Position numbers and translations under genes: made by a program. From Corydoras sp. C115 (taxonomy: Eukaryota > Chordata > Actinopteri > Siluriformes > Callichthyidae): a DNA stretch of 64,000 nucleotides. Every line of letters begins with the position of its first letter. The first letter of the stretch is position 1. The stretch covers positions 1,268,001 to 1,332,000 of the forward strand of contig JAFMOC010000059.1 of the NCBI GenBank assembly GCA_019802505.1. Reading direction: 5' to 3'. The notes under the pieces were generated by a model, which did not search any database, had not been told where the DNA came from, and saw only the letters and a program-made list of their open reading frames with translations. Positions 12,456-24,695 of the stretch are shown one piece after another.

Positions 12456-13995
12456 ATAATTAAAGCAATGGTGTGTTTTTGTAACACACACACACACACA
12501 CAACTTGTGTGGGATGCATACAACATGCTGATAAAAATGTATGAAAAGACTGCAACAAGCTAAAGATGTGTGTACGATTGTTTCCAAAGCTTTGCCACAC
12601 AACAACACAACAGCACACAGTGTGACCCTTGTGCACCAGTCCTCAGCTCACTGTGGCATGAATTGGATCATCCACATTACTCCCCTGATCTCGCCCCCGC
12701 TGACCCGTTTCCTCTCTTAAGGAGGTAATGAAGGGATCAGGGTTTTACGGACGTCTCAGAAAGTCAGACCTGTGTGACTGCAACTCTGAAAGCAATTTTA
12801 CAAAAACCATTCGTATGACAGTTTCAGCCGTACGGACGGCAAATGTGTCGCGTCTGGTGAACTTTACTCAGAAGTCTGATGAAAATTTTCTCTACATATT
12901 TTCAGTTTTGGCCAGCACTTAGTCATTTTGTAACAGTCCTGTCTGGCCTCCTCTGAAATGAAGTGTTGAAATCTTTGGTACAGATAATAAACCAAGTAGA
13001 AAGAGTTGAAACTGGACTCAACCTGCTCTACCATGCAGCTTCACACACCACATCAGGATATTGATAAGATCAAAAAGTTATTGCTTTTACCTTTGAAATA
13101 TTGGGTTTCCCAAGGGGGGTGTGTGTCATGTTCTAAATGTATATGCTGCACTGTCAGACAGCTCCTGGAAGGCTGGGCTTAGCTGACAGTAAAGAATCAC
13201 TTCAATAAACAGAAGAAATAAACAGAATGCCACTGAACCACTGCCATCTTTACTGAATACGTGTCTGATCTTACCAACAGTTAAATATAACAGCAACAAC
13301 AACAACACTAACAATACAATACAAATACACAAATTAAAAAAACATGAAATAAAAAGTATAAAAGCATATCTAAGTATCTTCAACAAATAGCTACTGTATT
13401 ACCTGAGATATACATTTATACACACATGCATGCATGTAAGATGATCTGGGGTTTGATTTCCTGACAAAGTATTTTTTGTGTGGTTTGCATGTTCTCCAGC
13501 CCACTGAATCGCTACAAGCAAGAAATGTAAATTGCTAAAAACTTCCTAGAGTGTGTATATGTATGTGCATCTGCATTAGGAAGGCTTTATCAACAGTACA
13601 GGGTGTTTCCTCATCATTTGCCAAACGAGGGCTGACATTGGGTTGTTAAAACTTATGTGCAATAAAAAAATATTTATATCTTGGTGCTGACTTTTATGTA
13701 CCTGGTCATGTCTTATGAATATAACATATTTAAAAGTCATTATTTGTGTTTTACATATTCTTGGAATGCGGGAAGAAAGTGGAACTCTATGATGATGAAT
13801 AAGTTTAGCAGATTAAAGAGGCAGTTCTGGGTCTTTGTGCTAGTGAGGACGTAAAGCTCCAAGACCACCATTGGCAAAATAATATTCCCCCAACAGAGAA
13901 GAATAGTTTGAACATGATGCAGAAAGCTGTACATCCATGGACATTTTGTGGCAATCAAAGAGAACATTTCAGATGCAGGACAGATAAAGGACTCG
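12456..13995. other. Unassigned DNA with a short (CA)n
   Basis: (CA)n at about 12484-12502. The minus-strand frame of 95 codons at 13740-14027 runs into a SINE fragment. No gene is supported. Confidence 0.4.
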
Positions 13996-13997
13996 TT

Positions 13998-14182
13998 GGG
14001 ACAGGACATCAATTGTTGGACACACACTCACAAGCACCATATTGGAGCAGCCAATTTATTTTGAATCCATGTTTTTAGACTGTGAGTGAAAACCCAGAGA
14101 AAACACACATGGAAACTCCAACAAGATCGGGATTCAAACCCTGATCCCCAGCGCTGAGAGGCTAAAGCACCCATTGTCCTCA
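13998..14182 (-). mobile_element. SINE-A fragment, head half
   Basis: From gacaggacatcaattg to ccccagcgctgagaggct; many changes. Confidence 0.75.
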
Positions 14183-14184
14183 AA

Positions 14185-14810
14185 GTAGTTGATAAAGATA
14201 AGGGAGATCAATAATAAGTCAGAAGTCATGGTTAATGAGGAAGAGATCAAGCAGTTTAAGGTTCTCTATATTAGCTGAGCCATGGGGAATAGATGAGCCC
14301 CTATATAACCCAGTTTTATAAAGTTACTCTGCAGGGGTAGATCCCGTCTTTAAGCTCATGTCTCCCCAGCGGCAAACCAGGAAAATTGCTGGGAAGCATT
14401 CTAATCCGCATCAATTGTCTAGGTCCAACAACGAGAGCACTGTAATGTAGTTTATTGTTAAATGTGGCCATCGGGACCCATTGGTAGAGCACACACTTAT
14501 GGTGCATTACAGTGGTTAAGTTCAGAAGCCTCTGTCCTTCGATAGCATGGTCCACTGTGCAACGATAGACTGTGGTCACAGCAGTAAAAGTAAAAATAGT
14601 ATGAGTATAAAGTGGTAAATTCTATAGGTTGTCTTTGAAAAACATAATTAATTTTGTCTTTTTGCTAACTATTTATATTCTTTGAATAAATTTAGTGAAT
14701 TGTGGAAGCTAACAGGACAAGGAGTCATTAGTACTACATTTAGGTATTTCTATGTTACCTAATGTAAGGTATTTACACCTTATTGTTTTTTATTGTCATA
14801 TTCTTTGTAG
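14185..14810. other. Unassigned DNA
   Basis: No gene or repeat recognised. The 87-codon minus frame at 14316-14579 lacks a domain. Confidence 0.35.
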
Positions 14811-14811
14811 G

Positions 14812-15085
14812 TGGCAGGGTGATTTAAGGTTTAGCTGGTGATCTAGGTTCGAATCCCAATTTGGGTGAAGTTTTCATGTTCTCCCCGTGTTCACGTGAGT
14901 TTTCTTATCTGGGTTCCTCCCACAGTCCAAAAACATGAATTCAAAGTAAACTGGCTGCTCTAAATTCTCTATATAGTGTGTGTGTGTGTGTGTGTAAGTG
15001 TGCGCCCAGCAATAGATTGGCGCTCCGTCCTGGGTGTATCTACCCAGCACCCAAACCGTTCTCCCCTGGATGGGCATGGGGAGAA
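14812..15085 (+). mobile_element. SINE-A copy, 3' end missing
   Basis: Degraded head at left, B box ggttcgaatcc intact, (gt)n in the middle, ending at gggcatggggag. Confidence 0.87.
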
Positions 15086-15189
15086 TGCATATGCACAGCC
15101 TAGATTATACTGTGTGTTCTGTATTCTAGTCAAATGGAGAACCGCATGGAGAAGGGCATTGAGTCCAGGTAGCTTCACCGCTCAAATGG

Positions 15190-15430
15190 CAATCCACCAA
15201 AGTTGGAGCGTATCTGACTCTTAAAGGGAACGGCAAGTGACACGGTGATTGGTTTATTGCATATTACAAAACAAAACAACACCCATAATTTAGTATGTTT
15301 TAGTACATGACTTTTGTGCAAAAGGCATAATTTCCCCATAGTTACAATAGCAAAGACATACTGACACCTTAAATCAGGCTGCTTGGTGATCGATTGATGG
15401 CTCTCTAAAATAGGGCTTGGTGGAAGTTGA
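15190..15430. repeat. Dispersed repeat, likely DNA-transposon relic
   Basis: The part around 15220-15280 (cttaaagggaacggcaagtg, then gattggtttattgcat) recurs diverged at 23355-23436. I recall the motif as a common fish repeat; its class is uncertain. Confidence 0.5.
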
Positions 15431-15849
15431 AACCATGTGACCAAATACATGATGTAGACCACACAAAAGTGTCCAGCAGGGGCATTGAGGCCATCCTGGA
15501 ACCTTTACATACCAATCAACACCCACTGAATTTGCAGTCTGCCCCACAAGCGCAATCTGTTTCTTATGAGCCATCTTCAAATATTCATGCTGAGAAACTT
15601 CTAGATCATTTGAGTTTATAGGTTTTATTTAAATTATTATGAAGAGGTTATAGCCTGGACACTTTATAGCCATTTTCTCTCCATTAACATTTTAAGTAAT
15701 ACAGTCAACAGGGAGATTCCAGATATGTGCTTACACACAAACAGTTTAATATCTCTAATTCACCATGTGTTAAAGGAAACCCATGCAGGCGCAGTGAGAA
15801 CAGGTTCTGTTCTCCACACTGAAAGAAAACCACAGTGCTACATCAGTGT

Positions 15850-16000
15850 ATACATTTACATTTGGTCATTTAGCAGACGCTATTGTCCAAAGTGACTTAC
15901 AAGGTGAACACAGGGTTAATCACACCATACCTGGAGCAATGAGGGTTAAGGGTCTTGCTTAAGGACCCACATTGGTAACTTCAGTTGACCTGTGATTTAG
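15850..16000 (-). mobile_element. SINE-B, head missing
   Basis: From acatttacatttggtcattt to ttggtaacttcagttgacc. Confidence 0.85.
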
Positions 16001-16189
16001 GATTTTATACATATATTTTATGGTAGTGATCAATAATTGTAAGACATTAAAACAAAGTCATTATTCAATATATAACACCAAATGCAAATAGGGATATTAA
16101 ATACCAAAGTCAAAAAGCTTTTTTTAGAAGTGACTGCAGTTGATAAGGAAGGGATTGAACAAACAACATCAAGCTGTAGTTAAGAATCA

Positions 16190-16514
16190 TTCATTCATTC
16201 ATTCATTATCTCCCACTTTATCCTCTATTAGGGTTGCGTTGGGGTTCCCCATGCCCATCCAGGGGAGAACGTCTCGGGCGCTGGGCAGATAGACCCAGGA
16301 CAGGGCGCCAATCTAATTAACACACTCACTCACACAAACACACTCTATATGGGGCAATTTTGAGAATTCAATTGACTTGATCCATGTTTTTGGACTGTGG
16401 GAGGAAACCGGAGAACCCGGAGGAAACCCACGCAGACATGGGGATAACATGGAAACTCCACCCAGATGGGGATTCGAACCGGGAATCCCTAGCGCTGAGA
16501 GGCCACCCAGGCCC
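16190..16514 (-). mobile_element. SINE-A with 12-bp duplication
   Basis: Tail of (cattcatt) type. Flanked by the exact 12-bp repeat agttaagaatca at 16178-16189 and 16515-16526. The outer head is shortened. Confidence 0.95.
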
Positions 16515-16639
16515 AGTTAAGAATCAGGTATATAAAATGTCTTACGCACCAAAACCACTAAAACTTATGCTGTTATATATTAAAACAACTTACGTTGACA
16601 GGTTTTGGTTTCCAATCAGGGCATTAACACAATATTTTT

Positions 16640-17080
16640 ATTAATACAATATATATTATCAGGGCTGAGCTACAGCACTAATGAGTCACACGTGTAGTCC
16701 TCCTGGAAGGTGTAGACTGGAAATGTTGACCTCTGTTGGTTATTAGATGTAATAGCACATGGGAATGCGGGTTTCCAGATTATTTGGGGAAATTAGAGCT
16801 ATATTGAATGAGCTTTTCTTTCTGTTGGGGGAAAATAGGTTTTTAGAAAAGTATATATATTTTACCTTTAGGTATAAATTAATTGGAATTAGTACATCAT
16901 AACAGTTTTCAGAGGATTTCATGTTCTAATATGACTGTGCTTTTGTAAATGGTAAGTTAAAGGCTACGTGAAAACAAGCTACATGAAATAGCACAATGAT
17001 TATTATCACAAATATAAGACATTTTAACCACAAATTACTTTCCGATTACTGTTGGCTGTATGTACTGTATGGCCATCAAC
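16640..17080. other. Unassigned AT-rich DNA
   Basis: No gene or repeat seen. Confidence 0.35.
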
Positions 17081-17082
17081 AT

Positions 17083-17174
17083 AAGATGGTGTAGTGGTTA
17101 TCCTGTTAGCTTCTTGGCGTTGAGGATCTAGGTTCAAATCCCAATTTGGGTGGCATTTCCACATCCTCCTTGTA
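17083..17174 (+). mobile_element. SINE-A head fragment
   Basis: A box tggtgtagtgg and B box ggttcaaatcc are present; the copy stops after about 90 bp. Confidence 0.75.
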
Positions 17175-17654
17175 ATAAAGGAAGCAACGATGAGAATTTT
17201 TATTGGAAACGCACACACGGACTCTTGCCCTTTTTATCAAATAATTATATATCTCTGAATGGGTTTCACCTGGTATGGGACATTAAGCCGGTTCGATTTT
17301 ATTTTAAAATATATATGTTTTAAAAAGCTGCTGGTATAACTTTAAAGTATATTTCCACATATTCCACTTATTTACTGAACCCTGTGTGCAATGCATTAGG
17401 CATTATGACTTTCTGAGAGGATGGCCCTGGTGCACGCTGACAGAAGATATATAAATGTAAAAAGGAAAAGGTAGTGGAGTAATGTTTACTGCTTTAACAT
17501 TATTTTAGGGTGTCAAGATGGAAATGGAAATTTAAAATACATTTAACATAATGGAAAGTTTACTCTTATTTTGGGATGCAGTGTGTGCACAAATTGACTC
17601 TCTAAGGTGTAGACGGGGGGGTTCTCAACTTTCCATTTTAGCAGTATCCTGCAC

Positions 17655-17990
17655 TGGCAAATTAAAGTTTATTTATATAGCACTTTCTAGAGTACAGAAC
17701 ATAGATAGCAGCTTCACACGAATCCAAAGTACGTAGCAGACAAAACACAGCTCATACATAATACAGGATCCATTAAAATTAATCAAACTAAACTAGAAAC
17801 TCAAGCAAAGGTAACAAGCAGCAAGCCACAAGGAGAGAGGAGATAGGAATTATAGATTGAAGTTAAAAACTAACAGAAAGTAATCAGAAGCAACACCAAA
17901 TAAATGAGTTTTTAATCTAGATTTACAGATTAAGAATGTTCATGAAGAGTCACGAACGACGGCAGAAAGGTTATTCCACAGTCCTATATA
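17655..17990 (+). repeat. Dispersed repeat beginning tttatttatatagcac
   Basis: The motif tttatttatatagc, and a later part resembling gagtttttaatctagattta, belong to a repeat seen widely in fish as I recall. Its start resembles that of the element at 23669 and of the degraded copies near 27080 and 50226. Confidence 0.5.
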
Positions 17991-17999
17991 TATATATAT

Positions 18000-18500
18000 A
18001 TTATTATTTTTATTTTTATTTATTTTTTGTAACAGTGCTACAATTGAAAACCATTTCACTTAGCAGCACTTCATTTGGTATTTACAATTTGCAATGATCC
18101 TGTAATTGCTTATAACATTCTATCCGTCATGTTAAATGTGTTAATTTATATTGATTTTCAGTCAAGCTGGAAAAATCAACTAAAATTAAGCTTTCATCAA
18201 AACATTCCTTGTTAACCACAATGATTGTTTTGGAATTTAAACAAGGCAATTGTTCTACTCAAAGAGGCTATTTTAAGTATTGATGGCTGAATTGGGGTAA
18301 ATAAGCAACGTCAACTTTAAAGCTTAAGAGCCTCCCTGGAATTTAACTCATCAGACTAGCCCCTTAAAAAAAGAAACAAGGTTTTAAAATGACAACAAAA
18401 CGTTTTGTTTTTTTTACCATTCAAGCTCAGTTATGTAAATTATTTATTATAAACAATTTTTACTTAATAAGGAGCATTTAGCATTTTTTTTTTTTTAATG
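18000..18500. other. Unassigned AT-rich DNA
   Basis: Contains a short (at)n and runs of A or T. No gene seen. Confidence 0.35.
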
Positions 18501-18509
18501 GATGCTTGT

Positions 18510-18785
18510 TGTCCATTTTCTCAGTTCCATGTACTGTAAAGTAATTGGAATTACTTCTGTAATTCCAGACTGTAGTCCTTCTGTTTGTGGACGACAATAC
18601 ATACTGTTTAAGTCCCCTTTACTCTGTACTCTAGTGGTCAGGACCCCAATAGTACCACCACAGAGCAGGTATTATTTGGTCAGTGCATTATTCTTATTAG
18701 AGCAGTGTCACTGCAAAACTGCCAATAATCCACCACCCAAATTATACATGTTCTGTGATATTCCTGACAGCCTACAATTGTCACA
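18510..18785 (+). repeat. Foldback repeat (family P), one arm
   Basis: Motifs tctcagttcca, gactgtagtcc, gtggtcaggaccccaatag and agcaggtattatttgg, as in the two-armed copies at 32560 and 59250. Confidence 0.8.
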
Positions 18786-18879
18786 CCATCTATATATGTT
18801 CATATTATGTATATATCATGTATATATTATGTATATACAGTACATTTATACATATCACTACTCAATGCACCAGTTACTG

Positions 18880-19010
18880 TTATTAATGCATTTTATGTAA
18901 ATAATGTATATATTGCACTTCTGGTTAGATGCTAACTAGATATCATTGGCCCTGTACTCTGCACAACGATTTTAAAGTTGAAGCTAATCTAATCTAATCT
19001 AATCTATATG
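18880..19010 (+). mobile_element. LINE 3' end with (aatct)n tail
   Basis: Attgcacttctggttagatg through cctgtactctgcacaa, then ctaatctaatctaatctaat. This matches my memory of fish LINE 3' ends with an (AATCT)n tail; the clade is not assigned. Confidence 0.6.
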
Positions 19011-19011
19011 G

Positions 19012-19980
19012 TAAGTGGACATTTGTGATGATTTATAATCATCACTGCTTGATCAAGGATATTATTTTTAGCACAATTTTATATAAAATATAGTTCATAT
19101 GTTAGTTTTAATTATTAAACTGGTTTTATTTTGTACAAGGTTCAAATCTGTATTTAAAATGATCAGACTGTGTTTTGTGACCTCTTCCTTTGAAGCATTT
19201 TCTGCAACAGTTATAACCTGGAATTCATCTATAAGCCTTTCAAACATGTAATTGGCTTTTTTGTATTCATCCTTGAAGACCGTCTCAGGCTCTTGGACAT
19301 GGAAAGTCTGTGAACAGACTTTAAATGTACTTCAGATCCAACACCCAAGGACATGCGGACAAATGTCTGTAATCTGCACCATCGTTGTTCAGCAATGCAT
19401 TTTGGGTTATTGTTTTGTTAAATGGGTAACCATTTACCCAGTGTGTAATCGGGTGCTTGGAGCCTTAATGTATTTTCCATGGAGATAGTATTTATTGAAA
19501 AGATGAACATGCTGTTGTACACATGTATACATGCATTATGTCACACTTTACAGAGCTGGAAACAAATATCTGGATTGCTAAGACATAAGTCCATCCAGCC
19601 TACTCTTGTTATATTTCATGTTATCATCATGCAGTTATTTCACAGAACATAAACCATTTTCAATGCATTTCCAGTTTTAAGGATATGTTACACAAGAGCG
19701 GAATACTGACTACAACTATGAAATAATCAATCAACAACAAATTAATTATTCCTTATTGTTTACACTATTGTAGAAGATTTGGAGATGTTGATAATACTGT
19801 TTATGCTGGAAGAATAATGAGTGGATGGTCGAAGACTAAATAACAAAAAAAAAAAAAAATTTAAAAGATGAATTCTTTTCATCAGAACTTGAAATGAACA
19901 CTTACTCCCTGCCAAAACACCGGTACAATATATGCAACCATGGAGACACTTCTGCAAAGACGTTTCAGTGCTACTTAAAC
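19012..19980. other. Unassigned AT-rich DNA
   Basis: No gene or known repeat seen. Confidence 0.35.
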
Positions 19981-19984
19981 ATAC

Positions 19985-20192
19985 AGTCGCACACACACAC
20001 ACTATATAGGGGCAATTTGGAGCAGCCAATTCACCTTGAATGTATGTTTTTGGACTGTGGGAAGAAACCAGAAAACCCAAAAGAAACACTCAGACACGAG
20101 GAAAACATGGACTGAATCCCAGAGCGGGATTCAAACCTGGATCCCCAGCCCTGAAGTAGATGTGCCAACCACTAGCCATCTTGTTGCCCATT
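19985..20192 (-). mobile_element. SINE-A fragment, head half
   Basis: From (ca)n actatataggggcaattt to accactagccatcttgttgc. Confidence 0.83.
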
Positions 20193-21440
20193 AAGCCATT
20201 GCAATGGCTAAAATTAATTATAAATATCTCAGAAAAAACATAATCAGGCTTCAACAGGGATGCAATTATTAAATTCAATATACAGTATAATACTCCTAGG
20301 GTTACTTTCTCTGAGTCAGGTTTAAGTTCTAAGAACTTACATATTCATCGGTTAAATTGGAGGAGAAAGTGTAAAAAGAGTTGCACAATATTCAGTGAGA
20401 AAAACAAATGGGCCGAGTCACAGCTCTTCATCTTGTTATATCACCATAATGAGAGTGTAGAAAGAGAAAGGAAGACGAAAAAAAAAAACCTCCCCCAGAG
20501 AGACATCAAAATGCATTGAGGTCACGGGAATTTATGCTATGAAAATGACTTGTGCTACGCGGCAGACGCGGTCAGATTCGTTATCTGCTTCTTTGCATGG
20601 CAAATGAAGCATTCTCAATCACTCTCTATTATCGCTCACAAAGCCATGCCCACATCCCGTAGTGCTATCACATTTAATCAATTCCCCAGCCAAGCATTGT
20701 GAAATTAAAATAAATCATTGAATACGATTTTCAGATTCAATTGGAAGTAAATGAAGCTGCCTGATGAAGGCAAAAGTACGCATCATTTTCCCAATAAGAC
20801 CCAGTTTAGATATGAGTAAGCTCGGAAGAATAAATTAGTCAGATGATAACCAAAGTTATATAAGAGCCGAGATGGAAAATTGGATAATGTTTGAATGGTA
20901 CAATTCCACTCAGCTTATAATTACTCATTTATATAGCCTTTCATCAGTAAACACATTAGTCAGAATCAATAGCAATGTGGCCACGGTGTGTCGGCTGCTT
21001 GATTTATGCCAGATTGACTTCCAGGAGCCATAGTAGTCTTTTAACAAAACCTGGCTAAGAGCCCTATTGCACTCGTTGTATATTGAACTTATGTTTTTAC
21101 CCAGCACAGCTGGACCCAACCTGTAATGTTCTTTACTGCAATTATTAAACGTAACTGATAATTAGTAGTTCCGATGAACAGACATCCTTACAGCTCATAG
21201 AGACGTCTCACTTCTGCTTTAAACGAATAGTTCTTTCCTTTTTAAGTGCGTCACTGTGCAAAAAATAACAGCCATGAAGCCTTCACTGTCTTGCATGGAA
21301 CAAAGTAACCTATAATTAGATATTTTAAAGGCTCAGCTATAGGAGGCAATAACTGAAATTTTTTTTTATTAATATTAAAGAAAAGTTTAGCTGCATTCTT
21401 GAGAAACCAAGGATTGATGTTAGACACTTAATGCTTTTCA
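20193..21440. other. Repeat-free block, possible conserved non-coding DNA
   Basis: The longest repeat-free stretch in this part. 20390-21110 has balanced composition and no long open frame, as expected for regulatory DNA, but this is only a suggestion. Confidence 0.3.
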
Positions 21441-21453
21441 ATGGTTTTAACAC

Positions 21454-21619
21454 CATCCATCCATCCATCCATCCATTATCTTCCGCTTGTCCTGGGTTCG
21501 GGTCGCGAGGGCAGCAACCGAAGTAGGGAGACCCAGACCTCCCTCGCCCCAGCCACCTCCACCAGCTCAACTGGGGGAACCCCGAGGCGTTCCCAGACCA
21601 GCTGAGAGATATAACCTAA
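21454..21619 (-). mobile_element. 5'-truncated LINE 3' end (RTE/Rex3-like) with 11-bp duplication
   Basis: On the minus strand it encodes a C-terminus reading LVWERLGVPPVELVEVAG and then SLLRLLPSRPEP, which I recognise as a fish RTE/Rex3-type LINE end. It closes with a (atgg)n tail. The exact repeat ggttttaacac flanks it at 21443-21453 and 21620-21630. Its last bases before the tail are the same as those of SINE-A. Confidence 0.85.
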
Positions 21620-21682
21620 GGTTTTAACACAACAGCAGAAAATAATCAGAAGTTTCATTAATAGATAAATAAATATTAAAGG

Positions 21683-21800
21683 TTAGTGAGTGTGTGCCAA
21701 GCGATAGATTGGCACCCTGTCCTGGTTGTATCTGCCCAAGGCCTGAACCCCACTGCGACCCTAGTATATGAAGATAATGAATAAATGGATTGATGGATGC
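21683..21800 (+). mobile_element. SINE-A tail-half fragment
   Basis: Starts at gtgagtgtgtgccaagcgat and ends aatggattgatggat. Confidence 0.8.
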
Positions 21801-21929
21801 CCTTCACATGTCTGTGTGGGTTTGCCTTAGAACTTTAAGTATTTATGTAGAATTATTCTCAGATAGCAAATTTATTTTGGCCCATGCATATAAATATGCT
21901 CTAGATTAAAGCCATATGTCAGCCAAGAG

Positions 21930-22400
21930 TGTTCCGCATTAAGTGAGCACTACCAAATCTATACCAGACGTGGTCCAGATTAGTGTTGGAGAATGTGGGT
22001 GTAACGAGGGGTCAAACGAATGGGAAAGTTTTTTTTTTTTTTCAACAGGAACAGGTTTAATTACAGGCAGTATTTTAAAATTACATTTAAAGTACAACTA
22101 TCGCCCAAAATTCCAGCTTCTGTTGTCCCATGACCTTCTTTCTGCCCAAGGCATGAAATGTTACAGCTTACAAAGGCTGCACACGTTCATCAGGCATTAA
22201 TTACTTAATGTGATACTGTCATTAGGGACCATATAAGATTTGAAATGTGGGCCATGTTTGGTGGATTACATTACCGTATGTCTGCCAGGTGTGTTTTGGG
22301 ACATGTGGGCCTATTAATTATTTGCATATGAAGACTACTTTTTGCTCACATACAGATCGCCAGTGCCATATGGGCCAGCGTTGCCATGTCTCAAAAATTA
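21930..22400 (+). repeat. Dispersed repeat, shares motifs with 37490-37690
   Basis: The pieces catatgaagac and ggcctattaat, near repeated gggccat words, have a related stretch in opposite orientation at 37500-37560 (ttatatgaaaacattaatac, cggcccacatgtcccaaaac). Class unknown. Confidence 0.45.
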
Positions 22401-22439
22401 TTAATGACATTTATGTTTTGAATGTTTATTAGTGTCTAA

Positions 22440-23050
22440 TCTTATATTTTTAAGGCTATATTTAACAGTATTTATGTTACATGACTCTGTCAGTGTCGTG
22501 AGTCTAAGCAACAGATAAGCCACATGTTGGAAATCTTCCTCCGTATCTGATATCAGTGGAGTTATATCAGTGTGGCTGGAAATATCTTACAATTACATTT
22601 CATCGATAGATCAGAGAACCCAGAATAAGTCATTAATTAAATGTGCTGTGAGATGAGCACATGATTTTTTTTTTGCACTGTGAGCTTTTATTCAAACGTC
22701 ATTAGCATTTAGATTTTTCTTAATGTATGTATTGATTTGTCCTTGTGTTTGATCAATACCTTTGAAATATATGGAAGTTCATTTGAATATAAATAACGAA
22801 AACATCAGCCAGACTGAGTTTACCTTTTAAATTCCAAGAAGCCCAATTTATCTTAAAGTAGTACAGTTATTCTTTAGAATGTAAATAATTATAAGTGTAA
22901 CGTGAGCTGGTCATCATTACATCACGTTTAACCTGTCTTCTACTTAATCCCATTCCTTCTTATTGTAAATTCAATAACACTAGTCACTTGGCCAGCTTTG
23001 CCGGGGATTGTGATGACGCAAAATTATTAATTTACATGTAATTATGTGGC
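22440..23050. other. Unassigned AT-rich DNA
   Basis: No gene or repeat seen. Confidence 0.35.
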
Positions 23051-23059
23051 AACATTAAA

Positions 23060-23310
23060 AGGGGCAATAGTTGTAGGCTTGTGGTTAAGAACCAGTCTGC
23101 GAATTGAACGTCCCGGGTTTGATTCCCAGTCCCAACAAGTACTATGGCTGAAACAGCCATGGATAAGACACCTAACCCCAATTGCTCCCTTGGCACCACC
23201 GCTCCGGGCATGTGTGCTCATTTTCCTAGTGTGTGTTTTACTACCTGGATGGGTTAAATCTTATAGGGCAAATCCCTCTATTTTGAAGGCAAAATAGATC
23301 ACTTTATTTC
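23060..23310 (+). mobile_element. SINE-C: a third tRNA-headed SINE
   Basis: The head has gtaggcttgtggttaag (A box) and gggtttgattccc (B box). The body has gacacctaaccccaattgct and gatgggttaaat and ends in tttatttcactttaat. It fits another common fish SINE by memory. Confidence 0.7.
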
Positions 23311-23344
23311 ACTTTAATTGGTGCCACTGCAATGTTAAAATAAA

Positions 23345-23436
23345 AATCCCTCAAAGTTGGACCGAACCTGACTCGTAAAGGCAACAGCAAGTTACAAGCT
23401 GATTGGTTTACTGCACATGACACCCAAAACACACCT
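23345..23436. repeat. Dispersed repeat, as at 15190; host of a SINE-A
   Basis: Cctcaaagttggaccgaacc, then gattggtttactgcaca. It is interrupted at 23437 by SINE-A and resumes at about 24067. Confidence 0.5.
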
Positions 23437-24066
23437 CCATCCATCCATTATCTTCCGCTTTATCCTATACTAGGGTCGCGGCGGGGTTCCCCATGCCCAT
23501 CCAGGGGAGAACGTCTCAGGTGCTGGGCAGATACACCCAAGACAGGGCGCCAATCTATCTCTGGGCACACACTCACTCACACAGACACACTCTATATTGG
23601 GCAATTTGAGAACTCAATTGACTTGATCCATGTTTTTGGACTGTGGGAGGAAACCGGAGAACCCGGAGTCAAGTCAAGTCAAGTCAAGTCAAGTAATTTA
23701 TTTATATAGCGCTTTTTACAACAGTACATTGTCACAAAGCAGCTTTACAGAATGAAAAGCCTTTAAACCCCCATAGAGCAAGCCGAAGCGACAGTGGCAA
23801 GAAAAAACTCCCTTTTATGTTGTTATTTAAGGAAGAAACCTTGGGAGGACCAAGAATCAATGGTGGACTCATCCTCCTTGAGCGGCCGGGCAGCAACAAC
23901 AGTGAGAACAGTCATGTCCAGATACTAAACAAATGGAAAAACTAAAAAAAAAAGGAATTGAACCCGGAGGAAACCCACGCGGACACGGGGAGAACATGGA
24001 AACTCCACCAGGCATCCCTAGCGCTGAGAGGCGAACATGCTAACCACTAAGCCACTGTGCCACCCA
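23437..24066 (-). mobile_element. SINE-A, split by a nested element
   Basis: Two parts, 23437-23668 and 23970-24066, form one SINE-A. It is flanked by the 16-bp repeat cacccaaaacacacct (23421-23436) and cacccgaaacacacct (24067-24082), with one mismatch. Confidence 0.93.
23669..23959. mobile_element. 291-bp element nested in SINE-A, with 10-bp duplication
   Basis: Begins with (tcaag)n, then taatttatttatatagcgct and caaagcagctttacagaatg, and ends in an A-rich stretch. The exact repeat gaacccggag flanks it at 23659-23668 and 23960-23969. Relatives are at about 27080, 48600 and 50226. Its class and replication mode are not known to me. Confidence 0.85.
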
Positions 24067-24309
24067 CACCCGAAACACACCTCTCTTAAATCTTCTGCTA
24101 ATAATTAATTGATTTTAAAATTCAGCCTTTATAATTTCCAGCTTCATCTATATGCACCGCAAAACTGTATATATACTGAAATCTCTGAAGATGATTTTTA
24201 CGTCGTCGCAGCACCTGAAGCCCAAAAGCACATCAACATGACATTCATTTGCTCCTTCTGAAGAAAACACAGGTTGCTCTGAATGTCTATTTTTCTTGTG
24301 ATGTCTTTT

Positions 24310-24372
24310 CTCCCTCTCTGTCTCTCTCTCTCTCTCACTCTCTCTCTCTCACTCTCTGTCTCTCTCTCGCTC
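24310..24372. repeat. (TC)n microsatellite
   Basis: Runs of tctctc interrupted by ctca and ctgt. Confidence 0.9.
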
Positions 24373-24695
24373 GTATTTCACAAGGCTGTAAGGTATGTTT
24401 TCCATAATTGATCTATGTGCATTCACCTTCTCCTATCTTTTCTTAGACCTCTTTCAGGCATCTCTTCTCCTTGCCACATTTTACATTATTACAAGAGGAA
24501 ATTACTTTGCAAGAGTGCTACAAAGCTGGAACACGCTTTCTAATGTCAACAAAGCTGAATGTATGATGAAATGTAATAAGCAGTGATAAGCGAGGATAGG
24601 TAACAAATGTACCCCAGACCTTTTTATACATAAAGTCTTATATAAACCCTCTGACACACTCCTGCTTAAATCATAAATTTGACTTAACTAATTCT

